A stretch of DNA of 64,000 nucleotides from Eledone cirrhosa (GCA_964016885.1 OZ024743.1:10296939-10360938), one strand, 5' to 3'; counted from the stretch's first letter, positions 24,691-35,947 are shown. Notes: generated by a model from the letters alone, not told the origin. Numbers and translations: made by a program.

Positions 24691-25505
24691 GTTTTTTTGT
24701 GGAGCAAGAGACTTCTAGTCTTCATTAAGACTTCTCTCTAGGTGATCACTCTGATATAAAACCTTCAACTTCATTTGCATCCAATGATGTAGACCATTTT
24801 TTCTTTTAGGATAAATGCATTCAATATTTAGAGAGTGGAATTGGCCCCATGCAAAGCTTTTCCTCCCTTAAAAAAGATTCAAGCAAAGGCATCGATTGAT
24901 ATGAGGCGTATTTTGCGATGCATGGTATTGCTGGCCATAGGCAAGTCCCTAGCAGGACTAAAACACCACATCCCTGATGCTCATACATAAGTATCAAGCG
25001 ATGGCATTACAAGAAATCAAGTTGTAGCCATCATATATATGGCTATAAGCTGCCATTTCTAGCAACTTCTTGTTCTATTCATACCATTTGTCACTGCCTC
25101 ACACACACATTCTCTTTTCATTAACTACAGGTCAGTTATTTTAGGTCTCCCTAGTAGTGAGGACAATATCGGCTTGAGTACATGCTGATGATCCATAAGG
25201 CTGAATTGGTCCCCACTAATTTCATAGTGAAACATTCTCCTAGTGAGACTGTATATGTGTGATTTAGCTATGAGGTTGATTTTTTCATTATAATTTATCC
25301 TTTTAATTGTAATGTATTTCCCAAACCTCTCGTAACTTATATGTTCTTCATGCTAGTGGTCTTATAAATCCTGTAAATGGAAACACACTCTCCTATGTTT
25401 TTCCTCTCTATATTGTATTTTGAAGAGCCCTGGAAAAACTTGTTCCTTTGAGGTCATTAAATTACAGTCCTTTACTCTGTTGATTTACTTGATACATATA
25501 TATAT
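24691..25505. other. Unassigned; possible decayed transposon
   Basis: Less AT-rich than average but without a readable ORF. No match to the other families in this window was found by eye. Confidence 0.4.
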
Positions 25506-25790
25506 TTATATATATATGTGTATGTATATATATATATATATATATATTACCCACTCTACTACCCTAAGTATTGAGTACTTTGGTGTTTTATGGTCCACCT
25601 GGTTCCTTACCACATTTCCTTCGTTATATATATATATATATATGTGTGTGTGTGCATATGTATGTATATATATATATGTATATATATATATGTGTGTATA
25701 TATGTATATATATATATGTGTGTATGTATATATATGTGTGTATATATGTGTATATATATGTGTATATATATATGTATGCGTATGTTCTCC
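25506..25790. repeat. TA/TATG/TG microsatellite, two blocks
   Basis: Blocks at 25506-25548 and 25622-25790, made of TA with TG and TATG variants, separated by about 70 bp of unique sequence. The second block ends where the truncated LINE copy C starts. Confidence 0.9.
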
Positions 25791-26234
25791 CTAAAAATGA
25801 AAGGCAGGTTGTATGATGCCTGCATGCGAACAGCAATGTTGCATGGCAGTGAGACCTGGGCATTGTGTGCAGGGGATATACGCAGACTAGAGAGGAACGA
25901 AGTTTGCATGCTCCGCTGGATGTGTAATAGTAATATACGTGAACGGCAAAGCATAAACGAACTAAGGAAAAAATTAGAAATAAGAGGGATCAGATGTTGT
26001 TTACTCGAGAGAAGGCTACGTTGGTATGGTCACGTGATGCGCATGAAAGACGACAGCTGTATAACAAAGTGCAGGGCAATAAAGATAGATGGTAGCCACG
26101 GAGTAGGCAGACCCAGAAAAACCTGGGACGAGCTGATAAATTCCGACCTCACACACTTACACCTCTCCAAGACAATGTCACTGGACCGAGACCTTTGGCG
26201 GTACTCAGTAATAGAGAAGACCCGCCTTACCTAA
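25791..26234 (+). pseudogene. PHD-finger LINE copy C, C-terminal end
   Basis: Open without a stop from [20 protein letters not shown] (25791) through [37 protein letters not shown] and GRPRKTWDELINSDLTHLHL to DLWRYSVIEKTRLT and TAA at 26232-26234. Only the last 148 codons are present; RT and zinc finger are lost. Truncated exactly at a TATG microsatellite. Low divergence from copies B and D suggests a recent insertion. Confidence 0.85.
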
Positions 26235-26735
26235 ATACAAAGTAAAACCTACTACAGTCAGTAGGCATCTCTAACAAAAATACAGCCCCGTCCCACCACC
26301 CCCACCCCATCCACACCGCCCCTTTCAATGTAAAGTTATATGGTGCCACAACATCCAGGCCGAAACAAATGAGATCGTGTAGGTGTCACGACAAAAAAAC
26401 ACACAGTCCACGCTGTAAATGTGGCCGTGTAGGCAACACGGTAAAAACTTCCCAGCCCCACACTGTAAATGTGGTTGGTGTTAGGAAGGGCATCCAGCTG
26501 TAGAAAACCCGCCAGACAGTCCACGCTGTAATGTGGCCGTGTAGGCAACACGATAAAAACCTCGCAGCCCCACACTGTAAATGTGGTTGGTGTTAGGAAG
26601 GGCATCCAACTGTAGAAAACACGCCAGACAGTCCTATGTGAGCAAGACAACCACTCTTGCCTCAAGTGGGAAAACTCCCGTCCAAACCTATGCAAGCGTG
26701 GAACATGGACGTTAAACGATGATGATGATGATGAT
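26235..26735 (+). repeat. 3' tail of copy C with a 113-bp tandem duplication
   Basis: Has the same blocks as the copy B tail, but the part from CAGTCCACGCTGTAA to GGGCATCCAGCTGTAG occurs twice (from 26404 and from 26517, period 113 bp). It ends in (GAT)n at 26716-26735. Confidence 0.8.
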
Positions 26736-26823
26736 ATATATATGTGTATATACATGTGTATATATGCATATGTATATAATATATGCTAGCGTGGAAAATG
26801 GACGTTAAACGATGATGATGATG

Positions 26824-26867
<44 letters not shown>

Positions 26868-26871
26868 ATAT

Positions 26872-26945
<74 letters not shown>
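26736..26945. repeat. TA/TATG/CA microsatellites with an embedded SINE terminus
   Basis: TATG and TA tracts, then TATGCTAGCGTGGAAAATGG through (GAT)n at 26782-26824 (terminal fragment of the family I / LINE tail), then TA, CA and TA arrays up to the SINE head at 26946. Confidence 0.9.
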
Positions 26946-26953
<8 letters not shown>

Positions 26954-27296
26954 AGGCACATGGCTTAGTGATTAGAGCATTGGCCTTGCAATCGAAAGGT
27001 TGTGAGTTCAATTCTCAGACCGGGTGATGTGTTGTTTCCTTGAGCAAGACACTTTATTTCACATTGCTCCAGTTTACTCAGCTGTAGAAATGAGATGGAA
27101 GGGACTGGGATCCATATCATTCCACTGCAAAGTTGTCGTGGAGGTGCCACGGCAAAAAAGCACCCAGCACTCAGTGTAAATGAGGTTGGTGTTAGGAAGG
27201 GCATCCAGCTGTAGAAATCAAGCCAGAATCAGTTCCCGTCCCACCCTTGCAAGCAGGGAAAAGTGGACGTAAAATGAAATGATGATGAAAACGATG
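26946..27296 (+). repeat. tRNA-derived SINE, family I (full length, plus strand)
   Basis: Best plus-strand copy. A box TGGCTTAGTGATTAGAGCAT (26961), B box GAGTTCAATTC (27004), body AGACACTTTATTTCACATTG, then GTCGTGGAGGTGCCACGGCA, GTTAGGAAGGGCATCCAGCT and GGGAAAAGTGGACGTAAAAT, with a final interrupted GAT tail. Everything from about 27125 on corresponds to the tail of the PHD-finger LINE (compare 22300-22545). Confidence 0.9.
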
Positions 27297-27645
27297 ATAT
27301 ATATATATATGTATATATCTATATGTATATATCTATATATATATATATATATTCTGGTAGGAAACAATTCTTTTATTGGCAGAATATGATTATAAGATTT
27401 AGAAAAAAATGCATATGTAAAGATGTATATTTTCTAAGTAGCTTTCTCTGCTTCTGTTATTTCGCTTATACACTAAATAATGCAATTGTGAGAGATGTGT
27501 GAACATATCTATTTAACACAATGAGCAAACTCTGTAGACACAGAGATATGCTCTCAGGAGATAGCCCAGTTTAGATGTCAGTTCACATATATCTTACATT
27601 ATTTCAAACACAATTTAAAAATATGACTTCACATGTTAAAATCGA
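27297..27645. other. Unassigned, starts with TA/TATC microsatellite
   Basis: TA/TATC tract to about 27352, then AT-rich sequence without recognised content. Confidence 0.5.
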
Positions 27646-28855
27646 AATAATAATAGTAATAATAATAAAAATAATGGTTTCTTTATTATTCACACAGAGC
27701 TTACATTAAGAGGACTGTAAGTTCAATACAGGACCATACAGTGTGGGCTTTTTGTGTGAGGAGAAAGGTTTGTAAAAAGACTAAAAAAATAAACATTTAA
27801 AATAAAAACAACGAATTCCACAAAATTGGGGGGATACGTCTGAGTGTCACTCCTGAGGAAAGCCCACAAAAACCCATGATAAACTTGACCGCTAGGGCAA
27901 GTACTCTCTTTTACTGTTGTCCTCCAATTTACAGGCACATACTCAGAGCAAGCTCATTCACTCAGACAATGCTCACCTCTCTCATTCACTTTTCAACAAA
28001 CTAGTTGGAATGCCTCATTTCCCACTCCTCCTTGATTTTTTTTCTTTAGGCTTCACCTGAAATAGTTTGTCGAAGAGGAAAGCCCTTGTCTTCAAACATT
28101 TTGAACCCATACACCACACAACCTCTTTTTTCATGCCCATCAAGCAAATAAAAACTAGCTGTCCTTCCCCTCTAAACGAAGCTGGCAAAGTAATCTTCAC
28201 AATGGACTCAGTTGATAGTCAGATCTATCGACTCATAACAGCAGGTGTTCAATTTATACCCACAGGTTTTGTCACTCTGCTTATATCTCAGACAGGACCG
28301 GCTGATGATACTTCCTTGCCTGTAGTGTTTATTTTGAACCGACAAAACTCCTTTGTAACATTGCCAGACCAGGGATTTCCTGAAGTTATCCATGGGCCCT
28401 GGAAGTTCTTGAAAAAGAGTAGCTAGTTGATTTTCGTCAACCCCAAGAGTCTCCTCAAGAATGTCATCATTTTTACCCAGGAATAAACCTCTACAGAATG
28501 CAAAGGTGGAGTTTCCACTGATTCCATTCCTGATTGGCCGATGGCTGTGAGTGCTTGGAGACATTCCAGTTTGCAAGCGCTCCCTCTCAATCTTCACTTG
28601 ACCCAGGACTGCCACTCTGTCAAGGAGATGAGCCAGCGAGGTAGGAACTGAAATCCATCCTATAATCCAACCCATCACTGCTCCCAAACATTTGTGTGAA
28701 GTGTCACTGAAAAACCACACATATATGCTTGGAATTGAGTACTGTGCACCCATCGTCATCTGCCAAAGACCAATTGTGGCTTTGTTGTCAAATCACACCT
28801 CTGCCACTCAGGCCCATCAAACTGCTTTCATCACCTCATGTTAGAGCTACATGCT
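27646..28855 (-). pseudogene. Tx1-like LINE with the RT domain deleted
   Basis: Minus strand. The right end (28710-28850) matches the linker before the RT of the full copy (its 32305-32455). It is joined directly to the region after the RT (full copy about 30840 and below): GNSTFAFCRGLFLGKNDD, TLGVDENQLATLF, GPMDNFRKSLVWQCYKG. The 3' UTR-like part ends at an (AAT) tail around 27646-27672. About 1.4 kb including the whole RT is absent. Many substitutions and stops; an old internally deleted copy. Confidence 0.75.
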
Positions 28856-29804
28856 GATAATATACCAGGACCTTGACCTGCCCTATCATAAAAATTAGTG
28901 GGAGCATAAACCATCTTCAGTGCTTAAGAAAGATCATATCTTCCTCCTATGGAAATTTTCTGTTCAAACTGATCGAAAGGTAGGAGTAAGTAGTTCAGAC
29001 ATTATATCCACAAAAGATGTCAAAAATGATAATGACATGTGGACATGGTTATGAAGAGGATATCTGAAGAAGGAAACAAAGGATATGATTAAGGCAACAA
29101 AAGACCAGGTGATAAGGACAAATTGGATCAATGTCAATGTGGATGAAGTGATCAAATCCCCATTTTGTAGAATGTATGGAAATGTGTATAAGACAATTAG
29201 TCATATTGTATCAGAATGCTTACAACTGGCTCAATGAATATAAAACTGGGATACATGATAAAATGGCAGCAGTAATGCATTGGTGACAATTTAAAGAGTT
29301 TGGTTTTAATTATAGTGAAAAATAGCATGAACACTTGATGACAAAATGATAAAGTCAAAATTCCACAGGATATTATAATACAAACTGAAGCAAAGATTGG
29401 TCACAACAAAACAGAAAGAAAAGAAATGCTATATTGTAGATTAGCCTGTCCTTTTGACAAAAGAATAAAGAATAATGGAAAAGAAAAGAAAAAATACTAC
29501 ACTGACCTCAGATATGAAATTGTGAAAGTATGACAGGGTGAGGTAAATAAGATAATACTGCTACTGATAATTATAGGAGTACTAAGATGTGTAACAGATC
29601 ATTTTGCTAAAACTTTGCAATAAATTTGTTTGATCTTGGTATAGAGCTTCTGCAAAAAGCATACCTACTTGACATTGGCAAAATAATAAGAAAAACAATG
29701 GATACCACCTAGAAGAACAGAAAGCAATTTTTATTATTTTAAGCTCCAAGATAGAGCCTAATAGTTAGAAGAACAATACTGGTAGTTATATCAACACTGT
29801 GTAA
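28856..29804 (+). pseudogene. R4/Dong-like LINE fragment (zinc knuckle and nuclease end)
   Basis: Plus-strand pieces match the end of restriction-like-endonuclease LINEs. PIIKISGSINHLQCLRKI (about 28880) parallels PIKRIGGSINHLPYLKKI at 60830. From about 29090: KATKDQVIRTNWI, FCRMYGNVYKTISHIVSECL (a CCHC-like knuckle with its first Cys lost), HDKMAAVMHW and YSEKWHEH-like. The nuclease motif is eroded. It ends at an (AAT)n tract at 29805 shared with the Tx1 tail. Confidence 0.6.
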
Positions 29805-29805
29805 A

Positions 29806-29848
<43 letters not shown>

Positions 29849-30089
29849 TTTTCTTTATTAACCACAAGGGTTCACATAAAGTAGACATTAAGGACAGTAC
29901 AGGACAATACAGGACGGTACAAATGGGCATTTCTGCGTGTAAAAAACAGAGGTTGAAATAAAATAACAAAGAAAAATTCCCCAATAGGGGGGAGACTTCC
30001 AAGGGACATTTGTGGAGAAAGCCCATTAAAAGACCACAGTGGCCCTGACCACCAGGGCAAGTGCCCTCTCCCAGTTTTCCACCTTTAAT
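29805..30089 (-). repeat. 3' UTR and (ATT)n tail of the Tx1-like LINE
   Basis: On the minus strand the coding region is followed by GGAAAACTGGGAGAGGGCAC, TTTGTACCGTCCTGTATTGT and CCTTGTGGTTAATAAAGAAA and then (ATT)n at 29805-29847. AATAAA just before the tail may act as a polyadenylation signal. The same 3' UTR occurs at 58637-58900 and, decayed, at 27650-27950, 38417-38700 and 61458-61605. Confidence 0.8.
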
Positions 30090-33000
30090 TTACAGACACA
30101 TACTCAGAGAAGGCCCATTCATTCGGGCCATACTTGCTTCTCTCACCCATCTTTCAACAAAATGCTGGGAAGAGAGCACTTCCATCTCTACCCTGATTTT
30201 CCTTTTCAAATGAAATTTGAAAAAGTTAATCAGGGCATCACCGAAGAGGTAAGTGCTTCTCTTCAGCCCTTTCAAACGTGTCCACCATACTATCTCTTTC
30301 GCCATGGCCACCAGACAGATAAAAACTGCCTGCCCTTCCAGGCTAAAGGAAGGGGGCGGGGCAATCCTCACGATGGACTCAGCTGATAGCTGGATCCGTC
30401 CTACACGTGACAGCAGGTGTTCGACATAAACCCACAAGTCAGCAATGCTCGGACACTGGACGAGTGCGTGCAGGACGGTTTCGTCGCCCTGCGCGCATCT
30501 CGGACATGCCCGGCTGACGGCACCTCCATGCCTGTAGAGTTTATCCCGAACTGGCAAAGCTCCTCGGTAGCACTGCCAGGCCAGGAATTTCTGGAAGTTG
30601 TCCATAGGCCCCGGCCCGAAAGTCCTTCCGAAGAGATTGGCTAGTTGATTTTCGTCGACGCCTAGAGTTTCTCCAAATACGTCGTCGCTCTTCCCCTCCA
30701 CTAATCCCCTATAGAACGCCAAGGTAGAGTTTCCACCGATCACATTGCCCGATTGGCCGAGGGCTGTGAGCGCCTGAAGACATTCCAGTCTCCAAGCGCT
30801 CCCTCTCGGTCTTCGCTTGACCCAGGACTGCAGCTCCGTCAAGGAGACGAGCTGGGGAAAAACGTGTCTTGCAAACGGCGACCACACCTGATCACCGTCG
30901 AGGAAGAGGTGGAGATGTCGTAGCCTGAGCGCGTGTCTGCGCATCATCAGCTACGGCATGCCCAGCCCTCCACGTAGCGGGTGTTGACAGCAGATGGACC
31001 GCCTGACCATCGGAGCGCGTCCCTTCCACAAGAAGCGAAAGAGCAAACGCTCCAGCGCAGTCAGGCGGGGCTTAGGACAAGGTACGACGGTCGGGCGGTA
31101 GTAGATGACGGATGCGATGTACGCATTCGCCACCTCCGCTCGACCTTTCAGGGATAGCTTCCTCTCGGCCCATTTCTGGGTGAGAGAAGCCACCCTGCTC
31201 GTCACCTCGTCCCAGTTTTTGTCCGTCTGGAGGTCTGGACCGAACCAGACCCCTAGCAATTTAACCGGTCCGTCCGTCCAGCGCCCGACGACGCTGTTGG
31301 ACGGCATGGACCTGCCTCTCCAGGTGCCGAGCTGCAGGCCCACTGACTTTTCCTGGTTGATCATTGCTCCTGTCACCGCTTCGTATTCTCTTAGTGTAGT
31401 GCCGATCGCCTCGATGTGTTTGGCGTTCGACACCACTACGGTGACATCGTCGGCATATGCTGACACGGATCTTCCGCATCCTAGTTCGCGCGGGAACCCC
31501 CTCAACGTCTCCAGTTTGTGCAGTAATGGCTCGAGAGCCAATACGTACAATAGGGACGAGAGGGGACATCCTTGGCGGACCGAGCGCATGATGTTGAACG
31601 GTTCCGAAAGGTGACCGTTCACTCTCACTACAGAGCAGATGTCGCTATGCATGGCAGCGATCCAGCCTCTGAAGACGGGCCCAAAGCCAGCCGCCCTCAG
31701 GACTGCCGCTAGGTAACGATGGTCGACCCTATCGAAGGCTTTCGACTGATCTAAATTGATCAAAGACCCACCCGTGCCAGGTTCCCTAGCTACCCTCTCT
31801 ACGATGTATCGCATGAGGTGGAGGTTGTCGTGGATGGATCTGTCGGGAATGGCGCATGTCTGTGCCTCTCCCACCAGACCACCAACGACAAGCGCCAACC
31901 TCTTTGCTAGCACCTTGGCCAAAATCTTGAACTCTGTGTTTAGCAGAGTTATGGGCCTAAAATTATCTATGTTATCCCCCTTGTTCGGATCCTTTCTCAG
32001 CAGTGCCACCGCTCCTCGGCTCACAGAGCTGGGAATTCTCCCGTTCTGTTGCCAGTTGCAGTAGACGTCCGCCAAGAGGCCTCCGAACAAGTTTGGCATT
32101 TGTACGTAAAGTTCATAGGGCAGACCATCCAAACCAGGCGATTTACCCCTTGTGCAACTAGTCATTGCATCCCGTACTTCAGCGGTTGTTATCGGCTTTT
32201 CGCAACACTCCGCCTCAGTGGCCGAAAGCCGCGGCAGTCCGTCGAGGTAGACACTAAAGTTCATCCCTCGATCCGGCCCGCCACTGCCCCCGAACAGTTG
32301 AGCGAAGTGTCGCTGAAAATCTTCACACATTTGCCCGGGATCGAGTAGTATGCGCCCGTCGTGGTCCACCAAAAGACCGGATCGTGGCTTTGTTGCCACG
32401 ACGTGCCTCCGCCACTCGGGCCCATTGAACGGCTTTCGTCCCCTCGTGTCTGAGAGCACGCACCCTAGCTCTGACAACGCAGCCTTCGTGCTTTGCATTG
32501 AAGAATTGGTCAAGGGCCAATTTCGCCGCAAGTACGTCGGTCGCGATGCCTTTGCTAAGCGCCTCATCTAATTTTCTAACTAATTCTCCCTCTGCTCTAT
32601 TTTTCTCTATTGCTAAAGTCTTACTGAACCTAATGGACTCTATTCTAATTGCTCTTTTCAGAGCAAACCACCACTTCTTGTTGACGATGGCCCCCGTCAA
32701 CGCCCGCTTAACTAGTTCGCTAATCCGGTCTCTGTAGGCCTTGCGCGCTAGTAAGGACGCGTTTAGCTTCCAGTAGCCGGGTCCTCGTCTATGAAGCCTA
32801 TCTAAGTCAAGCACACAGATCACGAATTTGTGGTCCGTGTAGCTGACTATCTTGAATTGTGGACAGCCTATGCTAGACCTATCTATTTCCCTACAAAATA
32901 CTCTATCTAGATATGATCTGGATGACCCTATGCGATTTGTCCAAGTCCACATTGGTACATTCGGGAAATCCATTCGGTACCTGTCAGACAGTTCAAAACG

Positions 33001-33510
33001 TCTGAGCAGGTTGGTGAGACTCTTGCACCCTCCTTCCCTATCCACTAATCCCACACAATCCCAGCGTGCATCTAAGATCCCGTTCCAGTCGCCCACTAAC
33101 ACTAAAGAGCGGGACGTTCCAAGAAAGGTCTCCAGACGCCGGAAGAAATCAGGCCGCCCTGCTCCTGTCGGGGCATAGACGGCCACTAACCTGAAAGCTT
33201 GCTCGTCTCCGCTGGTCACGTCCAGCACCACCAACTTACCTTCTGGGTCCAGGAAGATGGCCCGTATGGCAAGATCCAAACCTCTCCGAAAAAGCACAGC
33301 AACTCCTCCCCCCGATCCCGGACGGCTGGGAGATGCGTACACATCGTAGCCGCCGAAGATCGGTGCGAAAGCCTGTGCTTCGGAGATTCTGGTCTCGCTG
33401 ATGGCCACTACATCTATGTTTAGTGACCTGAGGTCGTTGAGCAGGTGGCCCTGCTTCCATGACGACCCCAAGCCACGCGCATTTATGCTGCCTATTCTGA
33501 GTGAGGTCAT
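30090..33510 (-). pseudogene. Tx1-like LINE ORF2: AP endonuclease and reverse transcriptase
   Basis: About 1,140 codons. Endonuclease residues 1-230: SINARGLG, SETRI, VYAPTGAG, GDWNG and TDHKFV keep the expected Asn, Glu, Asp and His. RT: GKSPGLDGLPYELY, NFRPITLLNTEFKILAKVLA, QTCAIPDRSIHDNLHLMR, LDQSKAFDRVDH, VRQGCPLSSLLYVLALEPLL and the active site SAYADDVTVV (about 31455). Near the C-terminus a CCHC-like knuckle, CPRCAQGDETVLHALVQC. The wording of the RT is that of the L1/Tx1 group. Only two lesions: a frameshift in a short A/T run at about 32371-32377, and a single TAG at 30951-30953 after GGLGMP. The rest is open, so the copy is young. Translation begins at ATG 33508-33510, 31 bp after the ORF1 frame ends. 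Confidence 0.9.
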
Positions 33511-33540
33511 GTTGAAAAGGAGTGGAAAAGACCACTTACC

Positions 33541-35378
33541 TTACTTCTCGTAGGGAAGGACGGTTTTTTCATCCTTTTCACTGCTTGTGGCCTCCTCAGG
33601 AAGGATGTCCTTATAAATCCTCCTGGAGAGTGCTTGTCGGAAGTCTCCGATGTCTTTGGGGAATTTTTGTTTTAGTGTCATGTACGTTTTCTGTGTGATG
33701 CGAGTGATTTGTATGTGTGGAGGTGGTGTGAATTTTGGGGTTGTTGTGTAATCTTTTTCTGTGATGCTGGTGTTGTGTTGGATGTAGTGTAATAATTGCT
33801 TGTTGTTCAAATTTAATGCTGTGTAGTGTGTATCGTTTTGGTTGTTTTGTTTTGTTTGCGTTTGTTGTGGGTTTGTTTCTGTTTCGCATTTTGGTGACTT
33901 TTGTGGTGTAGGTGATGGTGGTGTTGGGGTTAATGATGGTGATGGTGTTGGTGTTTGGGTTGATGGGGTTGGTGATGCTGGTGTGGATGGTGGCATATCT
34001 GTCCTAACTTTTTTGTTTCTTAATTTATTTGTTTCCCTCTGTATTTTGTTTTTGGAGGGGGAAGGAAGAGAATTTTTTCTTTTTTGGTGTCTTTTTTTTT
34101 TCCGGATATCGTTTCCCACTCCTCGTCGTCACAATCTGTTTCCAGTTGTGATAGACCGGGGAGTGGAAAATCCTCCACAGCCGTTAGTTTTGGTTGTGGC
34201 GTGGTGGATGGTGTAGGCGCTGGTGCTAGTTCTGAAGCGCTGGGTGGTGGTGGTGTTGGTTTTGCTGGTGGTGGTGGTGGTGTTGGTTTTGCTACTGTTG
34301 CTGGGGTTGTTGCTGTTATAGTTGCTTCTGTTGTTGCTGCTACAGTTGTTGCTGCCATCTCTGCTACTGGTGGTGTTGATGGTTGTGTCACTGGGGTGGG
34401 TAGGAGAGGTGGCCTCAACCTTTTAGCCTGAGGGCAGAAAGCCCTTAGGTGGGTTCCTTCACCACAAACGACACACCTAGGTCTTCTGCCCTCGACAATT
34501 ACCGTGAGGTGGCTGCCGTCAGTGAGGTCTATTACCTCTGGGATCTCCTCAATGCTTTTTTGGTCCGCTTGGATCAGGAGCTCCATCCCAGATCCGGACC
34601 AGTTTTCCTGCTTTTCTTTTGCTATTGCTATTATTTTCGTGTTGGCCTCGATGCCGGCGAGGACGGCCGCTATTAGCCAGGGAATTTCGATGGCCGGTGG
34701 AACGTGGGTCACCCTGATCTTTACGAGTCTCTGGCCACAATAGCTTGGGACGAGTGTGAAGTCGTCACTTTTTAATGGGGCCATGGAGTGTTCTCTAGCC
34801 TCCTCTGGTGTTTCAAAGAACACGTCCACGGTTCCATACTTTTGCCCACGTCTGATGTGGGTTTTTCTTGCCCACACATGTCCCAAAGCTTTTTGGATTT
34901 GGGACTCGGATGCCCGTTCCACTCGGCGCGATTTTACATTTATTGTTCTATACGACACGGTGCATAGGCGCCGATGCTCCATTTTATTAGGTGGGGGGGG
35001 GCTGACCCTGTACCCATCTTTCTTTACCATTTGTTTGGCATTTTCTAAATCTTCCTGAGTTACCGTAAATGCTTCGAATTGTTTTGCTACTCTGGCGAAA
35101 CTGAGGGGGGGCGTTATAATGTCATTGTTGTTGTTGTTGCTATCGTTAATATTAATTTTAGTTTCAGTTGTGGTGGTGGTGACGTCAGTCGTCTTTGGTG
35201 GGGAAGAGTCCATTTTGCTTGATTTCATTTCGACATCACGAGTTAATTTATTTTTTTCTTCTTTTGTTTCTGTTGTCGCGGTGGTGGTGGTGGTGGTTGT
35301 CGCGGTGGTGGTGGTGGTGGAGGCTTTAACACCTGCAGTCATTGGTAATGGCGGGAAATGAATGTCTGCCTGAGACAA
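33541..35378 (-). CDS. Tx1-like LINE ORF1 (RNA-binding, CCHC), frameshifted at an A10 run
   Basis: First frame: 452 codons from ATG at 35378. Low-complexity Thr-rich N-terminus (about residues 18-40), a globular region with RLCTVSYRTINVKSRRVERA and RRGQKYGTVDVFFETPEEAR (about residues 135-200) that may be RRM-like, and one CCHC knuckle CVVCGEGTHLRAFC (about residues 325-338). A Pro/Ala-rich linker follows, then ETISGKKKDT and a stop at 34020. A second frame, starting inside the first and overlapping it around an A10 run (34092-34101), continues with Thr/Pro repeats and HYIQHNTSITEKDY to 33541. It probably encodes the natural C-terminus, so ORF1 would be about 600 residues. The shift may be a 1-base slip, a sequencing error or a programmed frameshift. 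The role expected is nucleic-acid binding in the retrotransposition particle. Confidence 0.75.
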
Positions 35379-35718
35379 ATTTAAAATATTGCTACTGCTT
35401 ATATTTTTTTTGTGTTGGCAAACGTAGTAACATTTACAATGGTGGTGTCGGTGTGAGGTGTTAATTTGTGAGGAAGGCTTTCAGCTGCTTGTTGCAGAGG
35501 TGAATTAGCCATTTTTTTCAAAGAAATTTTTTGATAATAATAAAAGTTAAAATTTTGGGCACAAGGCCCCAATCTTTTTAGGTGTCCTTTTCGGAAAACA
35601 ATGTATGTGTGCTTATAAACAATTAACAATAACATTTTCCATAAATGGCAATTTTTAAACAAACGGAAATAACAAACCTTTGCGGAGCTCACGATGATAC
35701 GATTTACTACGTAGGTCG
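35379..35718 (-). other. Probable 5' UTR of the Tx1-like LINE
   Basis: Minus-strand sequence upstream of ORF1 up to the TAA repeat at 35719, without its own ORF. It contains GGGGCCTTGTGCCC, like the end of family II SINEs. The exact 5' end of the element is not marked by a clear target duplication. Confidence 0.5.
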
Positions 35719-35719
35719 C

Positions 35720-35768
<49 letters not shown>

Positions 35769-35905
35769 TGTTTCTTATATAGGCACAAGGCCAGCAATTT
35801 TGGGGGAGGGGAAAGTCGATTAAATCGGACCCAGTGTGTGACTGGTACTTTATTTTATCGACCCCGTAAGGATGAAAGGCAAAATTAACCTCGGCAGGAT
35901 TTGAA

Positions 35906-35911
<6 letters not shown>
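35719..35911 (-). repeat. tRNA-derived SINE, family II, head missing, (ATT)n tail
   Basis: Minus strand: CCTTTCATCCTTACGGGGTC, GATAAAATAAAGTACCAGTC, then AAAATTGCTGGCCTTGTGCC, AAGAAACAATT and (ATT)n at 35719-35767. The tRNA-like head is cut off at 35911, where the GAT tail of the next LINE begins. Confidence 0.85.

Positions 35912-35947
<36 letters not shown>

Noticed and set aside
25188..25230. CTGATGA as a further hammerhead
   Set aside because: No GAAA at a suitable distance and no stem II. The same applies to CTGATGA at about 15426, 28303 and 46207, which lie in other contexts or LINE coding sequence.
26961..27014. Possible functional tRNA genes at SINE heads (also 7633, 8733, 55640)
   Set aside because: Only the A- and B-box regions are tRNA-like. 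The anticodon and acceptor stems do not close, and a long SINE body follows.
31105..33423. Several plus-strand frames at 31.1-33.4 kb
   Set aside because: Antisense to the Tx1 ORF2, whose minus-strand translation has endonuclease and RT motifs.
35101..35361. Plus-strand Val/Leu-rich and Gly/Val-rich frames at 33842-35361
   Set aside because: They are the antisense of the Tx1 ORF1, which has the CCHC motif and sensible domain order on the minus strand.
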